This document shows, one piece after another, positions 1-4,596 of a stretch of 6,048 bases of DNA. Every line of letters starts with the position of its first letter. The first letter of the stretch is position 1. The stretch spans positions 1-6,048 of the forward strand of contig DATKNA010000122.1 of the NCBI GenBank assembly GCA_035541595.1, read 5' to 3'. The translations under genes and the position numbers were made by a program. This DNA is from DATKNA01 sp035541595 (GTDB taxonomy: Bacteria; Actinomycetota; Actinomycetes; Actinomycetales; Kineosporiaceae). The notes below the pieces were generated by a model that was not told the DNA's origin, did no database searches, and worked only from the letters and a program-made list of their open reading frames with translations.

Positions 1-11
1 GGGACGGCAGA

Positions 12-48
12 GGCGGCCTCGGCCCGCTCCACCGGCCGTGCGGCCGCC
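12..48 (-). terminator. Possible hairpin terminator after rsdA
   Basis: A nested inverted repeat begins directly after the rsdA stop codon. The outer arms are GGCGGCC at 12-18 and GGCCGCC at 42-48 (7 bp, perfect). The inner arms are CGGCC at 20-24 and GGCCG at 34-38, with a 9-nt loop and a small asymmetric bulge. On the minus strand it could end the bldM-sigD-rsdA transcript. There is no clear U-tract, which is common for actinobacterial terminators but leaves the call weak. It could also be chance in such GC-rich DNA, or part of a gene to the left of the window. Confidence 0.35.
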
Positions 49-1116
49 CTACCGGGGCGGCAGCAGAGTCGGCACCTGCCGGCGCTGCCCCTCGATGGAC
101 GACGCGTCGGTCGGCGAGAGTCCCGCCGTGCTGACCTGGGCGAGCTTTCCAATCATGGTCGCCCGGTCGCCGCCGGACGCCGCCGCCCTGGCCTCGTGGA
201 GGAGCTGGACGTCGCGGTCGTAGGTCGCCGTCTGTTCGGCCGTGCGACCCGTGGTGAGCTGTGCCACGACCTCCTGCACGCCGGTCAGGGGGTTCACGGA
301 CCGGCCGCCGGTGACGGCGGCGGAGACGCCGCTTCCGAGGACGATGGCGGCGAGCGCGACGACGAGCGCGGTCAGGGGGCCCATCCGGCGCTCGCGACGG
401 GCGGGGGGAACCGTGGCGGGCGGGCGCGTGGACGGCACGGCGGAGCCGGCCCGGTGCGCGGAGGGGGTGGAGGGTCGGGACCGTGGCGGAGCCACAGCGG
501 CCATGGCCGGGCCCGGGCGATGACGCCGTCCGCGCAGACGCCGTGGTGGCCACACGGCCCAGCCGGCGCCGGCCGGGTCGCCCGCCGCCGAGAGCCGGCG
601 GCGCAGGGCGTCACGAGCGTGTGCGTAGCCGGGCCGGTCCCGCAGGTCGATCTCGAGACCCGCGGCCGCGTCGTCACGGGCGGCGCCGTGGGCGAGAGTC
701 CCATCGGGGTCGCGCCCGTCCGCGTCGCGCCCGTCCGCGTCGTGCCCGTCCGCGCGGTCCCCGTCCGCGCGGTACCCGTCGGCGACTCGCCACGGGTCAT
801 CGGCACGCCCGACGCCGTACGGGTCGTTCCCGACCCGGGGCGCATCGTCAACCGTCGCGGCGGGACGTGGGCCGGTGGGGCGGCGGCCGGGGCCGGAGAT
901 GAGACCGGGGACCCGCCGTTGGATCGCCGCCCGGGTGGCGTCGACGGGTACGGGGTCCAGGTCGATCTCTGCCGCCATGAGTGCGAGCGCGGCGAGGACC
1001 GGGTCGTCGAGGTCGTCCGGTGTGGGTGCGCGGGTGCCGATCCGGTCGAGCAGGGCGTCCGTCGAGCGCAGCGACTCACGCTGGCCGGCCTCGAAGGGGT
1101 CGTACGGGGCGGTCAC
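49..1116 (-). CDS. rsdA: Anti-sigma-D factor RsdA (single-pass membrane protein)
   Basis: The predicted 355-residue protein holds the ECF sigma factor SigD inactive at the membrane. The start is GTG at 1116, overlapping the sigD stop by 4 nt (GTGA), an arrangement that implies coupled translation. The N-terminal ~60 residues carry the acidic, Leu-rich peptide typical of RsdA sigma-binding regions (LLDRIG, then DDLDDPVLAAL at 34-44, then AAEIDLDPVPVD). A long, poorly conserved linker follows, rich in Asp/Gly and then Pro/Arg, and includes five 5-residue repeats. One hydrophobic helix at about 247-268 (LTALVVALAAIVLGSG) fits a membrane anchor, leaving an ~85-residue extracytoplasmic tail with a helical segment (DVQLLHEARAAASGGDRATM). 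The M. tuberculosis orthologue Rv3413c also lies directly after sigD. The tail lacks the long Pro/Ser-rich extension of the mycobacterial protein. Codon-position bias weakens around 481-540, inside the linker. The identification rests on the N-terminal pattern, topology and synteny. Confidence 0.85.
   Translation of the reverse strand: MTAPYDPFEAGQRESLRSTDALLDRIGTRAPTPDDLDDPVLAALALMAAEIDLDPVPVDATRAAIQRRVPGLISGPGRRPTGPRPAATVDDAPRVGNDPYGVGRADDPWRVADGYRADGDRADGHDADGRDADGRDPDGTLAHGAARDDAAAGLEIDLRDRPGYAHARDALRRRLSAAGDPAGAGWAVWPPRRLRGRRHRPGPAMAAVAPPRSRPSTPSAHRAGSAVPSTRPPATVPPARRERRMGPLTALVVALAAIVLGSGVSAAVTGGRSVNPLTGVQEVVAQLTTGRTAEQTATYDRDVQLLHEARAAASGGDRATMIGKLAQVSTAGLSPTDASSIEGQRRQVPTLLPPR
709..783 (-). 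repeat. Five in-frame 15-bp tandem repeats in rsdA
   Basis: Five consecutive 15-bp units lie at 709-723, 724-738, 739-753, 754-768 and 769-783. On the plus strand the first two are identical (GTCGCGCCCGTCCGC) and the others differ at a few positions, while all keep CCCGTC. The period is a multiple of three, so copy-number change would add or remove five residues without breaking rsdA. They encode an ADGxD-type acidic repeat in the cytoplasmic linker between the sigma-binding region and the membrane helix. The pattern is directly visible; any effect on spacing or function is inference. Confidence 0.85.
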
Positions 1117-1754
1117 GGCTGACCACCTGCCGGCTGCCCGGCAGCGGACCGCAGCCGCTGGAGCGCCCGGTGTTGCGCGACCCGCACCGCACCTGGACTC
1201 ATCCCGAGGGCCCGCCCGGTCTCGTCGGCGGACAGCCCGACGGCGACCCGCAGCACCATGAGCTCGCGCAGCGTGTCTGGAAGGAGGTCGAGCAGGGCGC
1301 GGGCCTGGGCGGCGTCGCTGGCGCGCAGGGCGAGGTCCTCGGGGCCGTCGGAGAGGTCCACCATCTCCGGCAGCTCCGCGTGCGGCTGCGGCGCCCGGTA
1401 GCTGCCGCGCTGAGCGTCGGCGACCTTGTTCGCGGCGATCCGGTAGACGAAGGCCTCGAACGGCTTGCCCTCGTCCCGGTACCGCGGCAGGGCCGACAGC
1501 ACGGCGATGCACACCTCCTGAGCCACGTCGTCCGCTGCGTGCTCCGCGCCGGGGAAGCGAGCCAACCGCGCCCGGCAGTACCGGTGGACCATCCGGTGGA
1601 CCGCGCCGAGCAACGACTCGACGGCCTGCGCGTCCCCGTCCACCGCGAACGCGGCCAGCCGCTGCAGATCCTGCGCGGCATCCTCCGTTCGCAGTATCGC
1701 GCGGCTCCGCCCTCGCGTTACCGATCTGCCGAACGCGTCCCCGGGCGCGGCCAT
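1113..1754 (-). CDS. sigD: ECF-type RNA polymerase sigma factor SigD
   Basis: A 213-residue sigma-70 family factor that directs RNA polymerase to a SigD regulon. Sigma region 2 spans about 45-118: the 2.2-like ADDVAQEVCIAVLSALPRYRD segment (from residue 74) and the 2.3/2.4-like FEAFVYRIAANKVADAQR (99-116). Region 4 spans about 150-204: LLDLLPDTLRELMVLRVAVGLS leads into the helix-turn-helix ending GAVRVAQHRALQRLR. The segments DDVAQEVC, LPRYRD, KVADA and GAVRVAQHRALQRL match M. tuberculosis SigD (Rv3414c) closely from memory. ATG at 1754 lies 6 nt after the bldM stop, and no convincing Shine-Dalgarno precedes it, so translation probably re-initiates after bldM. The N-terminus before residue ~25 (Arg-rich) is not conserved and a later start cannot be excluded. 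It overlaps rsdA by 4 nt, as expected for a sigma/anti-sigma pair. Confidence 0.93.
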   Translation of the reverse strand: MAAPGDAFGRSVTRGRSRAILRTEDAAQDLQRLAAFAVDGDAQAVESLLGAVHRMVHRYCRARLARFPGAEHAADDVAQEVCIAVLSALPRYRDEGKPFEAFVYRIAANKVADAQRGSYRAPQPHAELPEMVDLSDGPEDLALRASDAAQARALLDLLPDTLRELMVLRVAVGLSADETGRALGMSPGAVRVAQHRALQRLRSAAGQPAGGQP

Positions 1755-1760
1755 CCGCGG

Positions 1761-2375
1761 CTACCGCACCAGACCCCAGCGGAACCCGACGGCCACGGCC
1801 TGCGCCCGGTCCGCCGCGGCGAGCTTACGGAACAGGCGGCGGGCGTGCGTCTTGACCGTGTCCTCGGAGAGGAACAGCTCCTTCCCGATCTCCGCGTTGC
1901 TGCGCCCGCGGCTCATACCCGTGAGCACCTGCATCTCGCGCTCGGTCAGGGCCGGCGCGGGACCGGCTCCCTCGACGGCGCGGGGGGACGGAGCCGCACG
2001 ACGCCAGACGGCGTCGGAGAGCACGTGCACCACTGTGGCGGCCATCTCCTCCCGCGTCGCGTCCTTGACAACATACCCTCGCGCGCCGCTGGCGACGGCA
2101 CGCGCGACGCCCTCGGCGTCCTCGGCCACGGTGACCATGACGACGACGGCCTCCGGATGGCGGGAGAGGAGCCGGCGGGTGGCCTCGACGCCGCCGAGGC
2201 CGGGCATCCGGACGTCCATGAGCACCACGGAGGGACGCTCGACAGGCCAGCGCGCCAGCGCCTCCTCGCCCGAGGAGGCGTCCACCACGCGGGTGACGCC
2301 GGGCACGGTCACGAGCACGCGGTGCAGGGTCTCGCGCACCAGCGCGGAGTCGTCACAGACGAGCACCGTCGCCAC
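1761..2375 (-). CDS. bldM: BldM-type response regulator (receiver + LuxR/NarL HTH)
   Basis: A 204-residue transcription factor of the NarL/FixJ class, matching the developmental regulator BldM of Streptomyces. The receiver domain (1-120) has the acidic pair D8/D9, the phospho-acceptor D54 in LMDVRMPGLGG, T82 and K104 in GYVVKDA, so the pocket looks complete. The LuxR-type HTH (142-204) includes LTEREMQVL, SNAEIGKELFLSEDTVKTHARRLFRKL and the C-terminal GFRWGLVR that I associate with BldM. In Streptomyces BldM acts as a homodimer or as a heterodimer with WhiI, and D54 is reported to be dispensable. GTG at 2375 is chosen because GAAAGGGG lies 5 nt upstream on the minus strand and the protein then aligns with BldM from its first residues. 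No histidine kinase gene is nearby, so it is an orphan here. It sits 6 nt before sigD, adjacent as in Streptomyces. Confidence 0.9.
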   Translation of the reverse strand: MATVLVCDDSALVRETLHRVLVTVPGVTRVVDASSGEEALARWPVERPSVVLMDVRMPGLGGVEATRRLLSRHPEAVVVMVTVAEDAEGVARAVASGARGYVVKDATREEMAATVVHVLSDAVWRRAAPSPRAVEGAGPAPALTEREMQVLTGMSRGRSNAEIGKELFLSEDTVKTHARRLFRKLAAADRAQAVAVGFRWGLVR

Positions 2376-2380
2376 GGTTG

Positions 2381-2388
2381 CCCCTTTC
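2381..2388 (-). promoter_or_regulatory. Ribosome binding site that decides the bldM start
   Basis: On the minus strand GAAAGGGG is followed by 5 nt and then GTG at 2375. It is the best Shine-Dalgarno match among the minus-strand genes whose starts lie in the window. It favours the 204-residue form over an upstream ATG at 2444, which would add 23 Gly/Arg-rich residues not expected in BldM. Confidence 0.75.
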
Positions 2389-2401
2389 GTCCCACGTCGG
2401 C

Positions 2402-2437
2402 GCGGGAGGCTCCCGCCGCCGTCCCCCGCGGGACGGC
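2402..2437 (-). promoter_or_regulatory. Two adjacent perfect inverted repeats in the bldM leader
   Basis: Two symmetric elements lie just upstream of the bldM ribosome binding site. GCGGGAG (2402-2408) and CTCCCGC (2410-2416) are separated by one base, giving a 15-bp near-perfect palindrome more suited to a protein operator than an RNA hairpin. GCCGTCCC (2418-2425) and GGGACGGC (2430-2437) form an 8-bp stem with a 4-nt loop. They are separated by a single base. They could form mRNA structure that affects bldM translation, terminate transcripts from the MerR gene (no U-tract seen), or bind a regulator. The symmetry is seen directly; the role is inference. Confidence 0.5.
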
Positions 2438-2529
2438 CCGACACGGGAAGATGTCGTCAGCAGGACGGGTCAACCTGAGGGAACCGGGCGCGCGACGGGG
2501 CGCCGCCGCCGGCGGTGAGCGGGCCGGCG

Positions 2530-3798
2530 TCAGAGGCCGAGGGCCTCGATGAGGGTGTCGACGGCCTCGCCCAGGCAGGTCACGCTGGTCGCCGACGCCG
2601 GCAGCCGGTCGCCCCAGCCGGGACCACCGAGGACCAGCCGGGGGGCGGGGCGCTGGCGGGGCAGGAGGTCGAGCACCTCGACATCGGTGACGCGCAACCT
2701 GGCGTAGACGAAGACGGCGGCCGGGCCGCTCCGCCGCACGGCGGAGACCAGCGCCGAGGTCGGCATGCCCACCCCCAGGACGCGGACGCCGATCTGCTCC
2801 TGCGCCAGGGCCGCAGCCAGCGCGTGCAACGGGAGCGTGTGATAGTCACCCTCCGCACAGGCGAGCACCACCGGACGGCTGTTCCGGGGCCGGCGCAGGC
2901 CCGCGGTCACCGCGTGCAGCACGGCCACGACCGCCTCGGAGAAGGCGTGCTCGACGTCGACGCCGTCGCCGGTGACGCGCCAGCGCTCACCGATCGACTG
3001 CAGAACTGGCATCGCCATCGTGTCCCAGGCATCCCGGACGCCACGCGAGCGGACGGCGTCGCCGAAGATCCGGTGAACCTCGCCGCTGTCGAGGCACATC
3101 GCCGCGCGGGCGAGGCCACGGGCGGCAGGACTGCCGTCAGGCAGCGCGACGACGCGGCCGCCGCCGGCCCGGGCCCCCGGGCGAACGGCCCGCGCCCCCA
3201 CCCCGAAGCCCGCGTCCGCCAAGGTCCACCCCCCCGCCGGACCGGCCCGCCGGGCGATCTCCTTCTCGAGACGGTGGGCGCCGAGCTCGACGGAGTGCCC
3301 GGTGCGGGCTGCGGGGACGGCCAGCGATCGCAGCGGCTCCCCGAGTGGCGCACGAGCGGTGACGGCCGACGGCCCGCCGGGGCCCGGCGGCAGCGCCGGG
3401 GAGGGCTCGCGCCGGGTGGCCCGTCGCTGCGGCATCGGCTCCGCCTCGTGAGCGGTGCCGCGGCCGGCGTCGTCCGGCACCTGCGGCCCGGCCGGACCGC
3501 CCCGGTCCGGTTCGCTCCTGGGACCGGGGTCCGACTCGGGGGCGTGGGCCGTGGCGATCCTTGCGGCGTCCGCCGGAGGGACGCCCTCGAGGGTCAACCG
3601 GCGCATGACCACGAGGCGCGCCAGGTCGTCCGGACCGTAGCGCCGGTGCGAGCCCGCGGTGTGCGCCGACGGCCCCAGGTCGTAGCGTCGGTCCCAGGTG
3701 CGCAAGGTCGAGGGGGCGACGCCGAGGCGGCGGGCCACGGCAGCCACCGTCAGGGTCGGCGCGGGGAGACCCTCGCCGTCGCGGCGCGTCGTCGCCAT
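2530..3798 (-). CDS. MerR-family regulator with CarH-like cobalamin-binding domain
   Basis: A 422-residue one-component regulator. Residues 14-85 form a MerR winged HTH: LTVAAVARRLGVAPSTLRTWDRRYDLGPS, then the wing with HRRYGPDDLARLVVMRRL. A non-conserved Pro/Ala/Arg-rich linker spans about 86-165. From about 166 there is a helical-bundle-like part containing W273-x9-E283-H284, the W-x9-EH motif known from AdoCbl photoreceptors of the CarH/LitR group. A Rossmann-like B12-binding fold (308-422) follows, with D318-x-H320 in place for the lower axial histidine and a GG turn (391-392). The usual Gly of DxHxxG is Pro323. CarH proteins are about 300 residues, so this one is long, mostly through its linker. 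ATG at 3798 is the first suitable start; a GAGG lies only 2 nt upstream, a poor spacing. Five 13-bp iterons begin 69 bp upstream. The target genes and whether it binds cobalamin or responds to light are unknown; no carotenoid genes are present. Confidence 0.85.
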   Translation of the reverse strand: MATTRRDGEGLPAPTLTVAAVARRLGVAPSTLRTWDRRYDLGPSAHTAGSHRRYGPDDLARLVVMRRLTLEGVPPADAARIATAHAPESDPGPRSEPDRGGPAGPQVPDDAGRGTAHEAEPMPQRRATRREPSPALPPGPGGPSAVTARAPLGEPLRSLAVPAARTGHSVELGAHRLEKEIARRAGPAGGWTLADAGFGVGARAVRPGARAGGGRVVALPDGSPAARGLARAAMCLDSGEVHRIFGDAVRSRGVRDAWDTMAMPVLQSIGERWRVTGDGVDVEHAFSEAVVAVLHAVTAGLRRPRNSRPVVLACAEGDYHTLPLHALAAALAQEQIGVRVLGVGMPTSALVSAVRRSGPAAVFVYARLRVTDVEVLDLLPRQRPAPRLVLGGPGWGDRLPASATSVTCLGEAVDTLIEALGL

Positions 3799-3867
3799 GG
3801 CCTCGATTGTCCGGGGGCCGCCCGGGCCACGCCAGCGGAGACCCCGAGACGAGCACGGCGACGCCGC

Positions 3868-3932
3868 GTCGATCAGGATCGTCGATCAAGGTTGTCGATC
3901 AAGGTTGTCGATCAAGGTTCGGGATCAGGTGT
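3868..3932. repeat. Array of five 13-bp direct repeats (iterons)
   Basis: Units start at 3868, 3881, 3894, 3907 and 3920. The middle three are identical, GTCGATCAAGGTT. The first is GTCGATCAGGATC and the last is degenerate, but GATCA recurs at exactly 13-bp steps (3871, 3884, 3897, 3910, 3923). The period is not a multiple of three, and the array lies in a gap between divergent genes, so it is non-coding. It is 69 bp upstream of the MerR-B12 start and about 260 bp upstream of the whiB-like start. MerR-family B12 photoreceptors such as CarH bind tandem direct repeats of about 11 bp, so an operator for the adjacent regulator is the leading reading (inference). A TTGATC in several units on the minus strand could also serve as a -35 element. 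Confidence 0.85.
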
Positions 3933-4088
3933 GCGGGGCGGGCGCCGGGGGTCCGCAGGTCGTGACATGGCCCCCGGAGGCGGACCGGCCGTCGGCGACC
4001 GTCCCCCGGTCCGGGGGCCCGCGCTGGGCTACCGAGCACGCCGCTCGGGCCGCGGTCCGACCACGGTCCTGCGACGGGACCGATGTTG

Positions 4089-4135
4089 AACAACCCATGG
4101 CGCGATGTACTTGAATAATGCGTGCAACGGTTGTT
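4089..4135. repeat. Inverted pair AACAACC / GGTTGTT upstream of the whiB-like gene
   Basis: AACAACC at 4089-4095 and GGTTGTT at 4129-4135 are perfect inverted copies separated by 33 bp. Inside the right arm, CAAC (4125-4128) and GTTG (4130-4133) also form a small palindrome around one base. The core GGTTGT also occurs twice in the 13-bp iteron array (3890-3895 and 3903-3908), so the same protein could recognise both places. As an RNA hairpin the loop would be long, so operator half-sites are more plausible than a terminator. The function is inference. Confidence 0.45.
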
Positions 4136-4139
4136 AAGG
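4111..4139 (+). promoter_or_regulatory. Tentative promoter of the whiB-like gene
   Basis: In the only AT-rich part of the gap, TTGAAT (4111-4116) could be a -35 element, with TTAAGG (4134-4139) as a weak -10 after a 17-bp spacer. This would give a leader of about 50 nt. A second possible -35, TTGAAC at 4086-4091, has no clear -10 at the right distance. Regulators of this class often use specialised sigma factors, so a housekeeping-type match may mislead. Confidence 0.3.
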
Positions 4140-4181
4140 TCGCGGACAGCGCAGTCGGGCATCGGCGCGACGGATCGGGGC

Positions 4182-4187
4182 GAGGTG
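4182..4187 (+). promoter_or_regulatory. Ribosome binding site of the whiB-like gene
   Basis: GAGGTG at 4182-4187 lies 7 nt before the ATG at 4195. It supports the start that puts the first cysteine at residue 23, as in WhiB3. Confidence 0.75.
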
Positions 4188-4194
4188 TACTGGC

Positions 4195-4497
4195 ATGGCA
4201 GAGATCTCCAGGCTCCCGGGGCCGGTGGCGGACCTGTGGGAGTGGCAGTTGCGCGGCGCGTGCCGGGACGCCGACCCCACCGTGTTCTTCCACCCCGAGG
4301 GCGAGCGAGGCCCCGCGCGCCGCAACCGTGACGCCGCTGCCCAGGCGATCTGCGCGGGCTGCCCGGTGATGCGGCAGTGCCGGGAGCACGCGTTGACCGT
4401 GCGCGAGCCGTACGGAGTCTGGGGCGGCCTCACCGAGGACGACCGCGAGGCCATCTACGCCACAGGGCGGCGCCGTCCGATGCCGCTGGCGGTCTGA
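4195..4497 (+). CDS. whiB3: WhiB-family iron-sulfur regulator (WhiB3/WhiD type)
   Basis: A 100-residue cytoplasmic Wbl protein. Four cysteines, C23, C53, C56 and C62 (C-x29-C-x2-C-x5-C), are the ligands expected for a redox- and NO-sensitive [4Fe-4S] cluster, at the same numbering I recall for M. tuberculosis WhiB3. LPGPVADLWEWQLRGAC at the N-terminus and FFHPEGERG (31-39) are typical of the WhiB3/WhiD subgroup. EPYGVWGGL (71-79) is the turn that contacts the primary sigma factor, followed by a basic C-terminal tail (GRRRP) that may touch DNA. In mycobacteria WhiB3 controls redox balance and lipid synthesis; in Streptomyces WhiD is needed for spore maturation. The gene is divergent from the MerR-B12 gene and convergent with groEL1, and whiB3 also neighbours groEL1 in M. 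tuberculosis. The choice between the names whiB3 and whiD is taxonomic; the orthologue group itself is clear. Confidence 0.92.
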   Translation: MAEISRLPGPVADLWEWQLRGACRDADPTVFFHPEGERGPARRNRDAAAQAICAGCPVMRQCREHALTVREPYGVWGGLTEDDREAIYATGRRRPMPLAV

Positions 4498-4522
4498 TCA
4501 CGGTCCGCCCTCCTCGAACGCG

Positions 4523-4554
4523 ACGAGGCCCGGCCCGTCAGGGCCGGGCCTCGT
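4523..4554. terminator. Bidirectional terminator between the whiB-like gene and groEL1
   Basis: A perfect 14-bp stem joins 4523-4536 and 4541-4554 (ACGAGGCCCGGCCC and its exact complement) around a GTCA tetraloop. It starts 26 nt after the whiB-like stop and lies about 42 nt beyond the groEL1 stop. The symmetric position between convergent genes suits termination of both transcripts. On the plus strand a short TTCT follows the stem; there is no long U-tract, as is usual in GC-rich actinobacteria. Confidence 0.85.
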
Positions 4555-4596
4555 TCTGAGGCAGCTTCGGAGAGTGGACCGGGAGGGCCGCCCGAC

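Larger units (their letters stand above)
3799..4194. promoter_or_regulatory. 396-bp divergent control region without a gene
   Basis: No credible coding sequence fills this gap: the open frames here are short or continue from antisense shadows of the MerR gene. From left to right it holds a GC-rich leader of the MerR gene (3799-3867), the 13-bp iteron array (3868-3932), a very GC-rich block with several inverted repeats (about 3967-4082), and an AT-richer stretch (4084-4139) that probably contains the whiB-like promoter. The inverted repeats include GGCCCCCGG (3969-3977) with CCGGGGGCC (4011-4019), CCGAGC (4032-4037) with GCTCGG (4043-4048), and CGGTCC (4064-4069) with GGACCG (4077-4082). A small RNA cannot be excluded, but nothing identifies one. 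Confidence 0.7.

Noticed and set aside
1117..1512. Extension of rsdA upstream to an ATG at 1512
   Set aside because: This part is the out-of-frame shadow of sigD; the RsdA-like sequence starts at the GTG at 1116, in the classical 4-nt overlap.
2376..2444. Upstream ATG start for bldM at 2444
   Set aside because: It would add 23 low-complexity residues and span the palindromic leader; the GTG at 2375 has a good ribosome binding site and matches the BldM N-terminus.
981..2552. A long plus-strand open frame (523 codons) antisense to sigD and bldM
   Set aside because: It is a by-product of high GC: the minus-strand frames encode clear SigD and BldM, and the plus-strand translation is Arg/Gly/Pro-rich with no recognisable domain.
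3868..3932. CRISPR array
   Set aside because: The 13-bp units are directly tandem, with no spacers, and there are no cas genes.
3981..4082. Cluster of CGGTCC/GGACCG hexamers as a regulatory motif
   Set aside because: The hexamer also occurs elsewhere in the window (for example 4501-4506 and 4577-4582), so enrichment cannot be claimed from this sequence alone.
2515..4089. A long plus-strand open frame (524 codons) antisense to the MerR-B12 gene and running through the iterons
   Set aside because: The opposite strand encodes a recognisable two-domain regulator, and the 13-bp repeats break any regular coding pattern.
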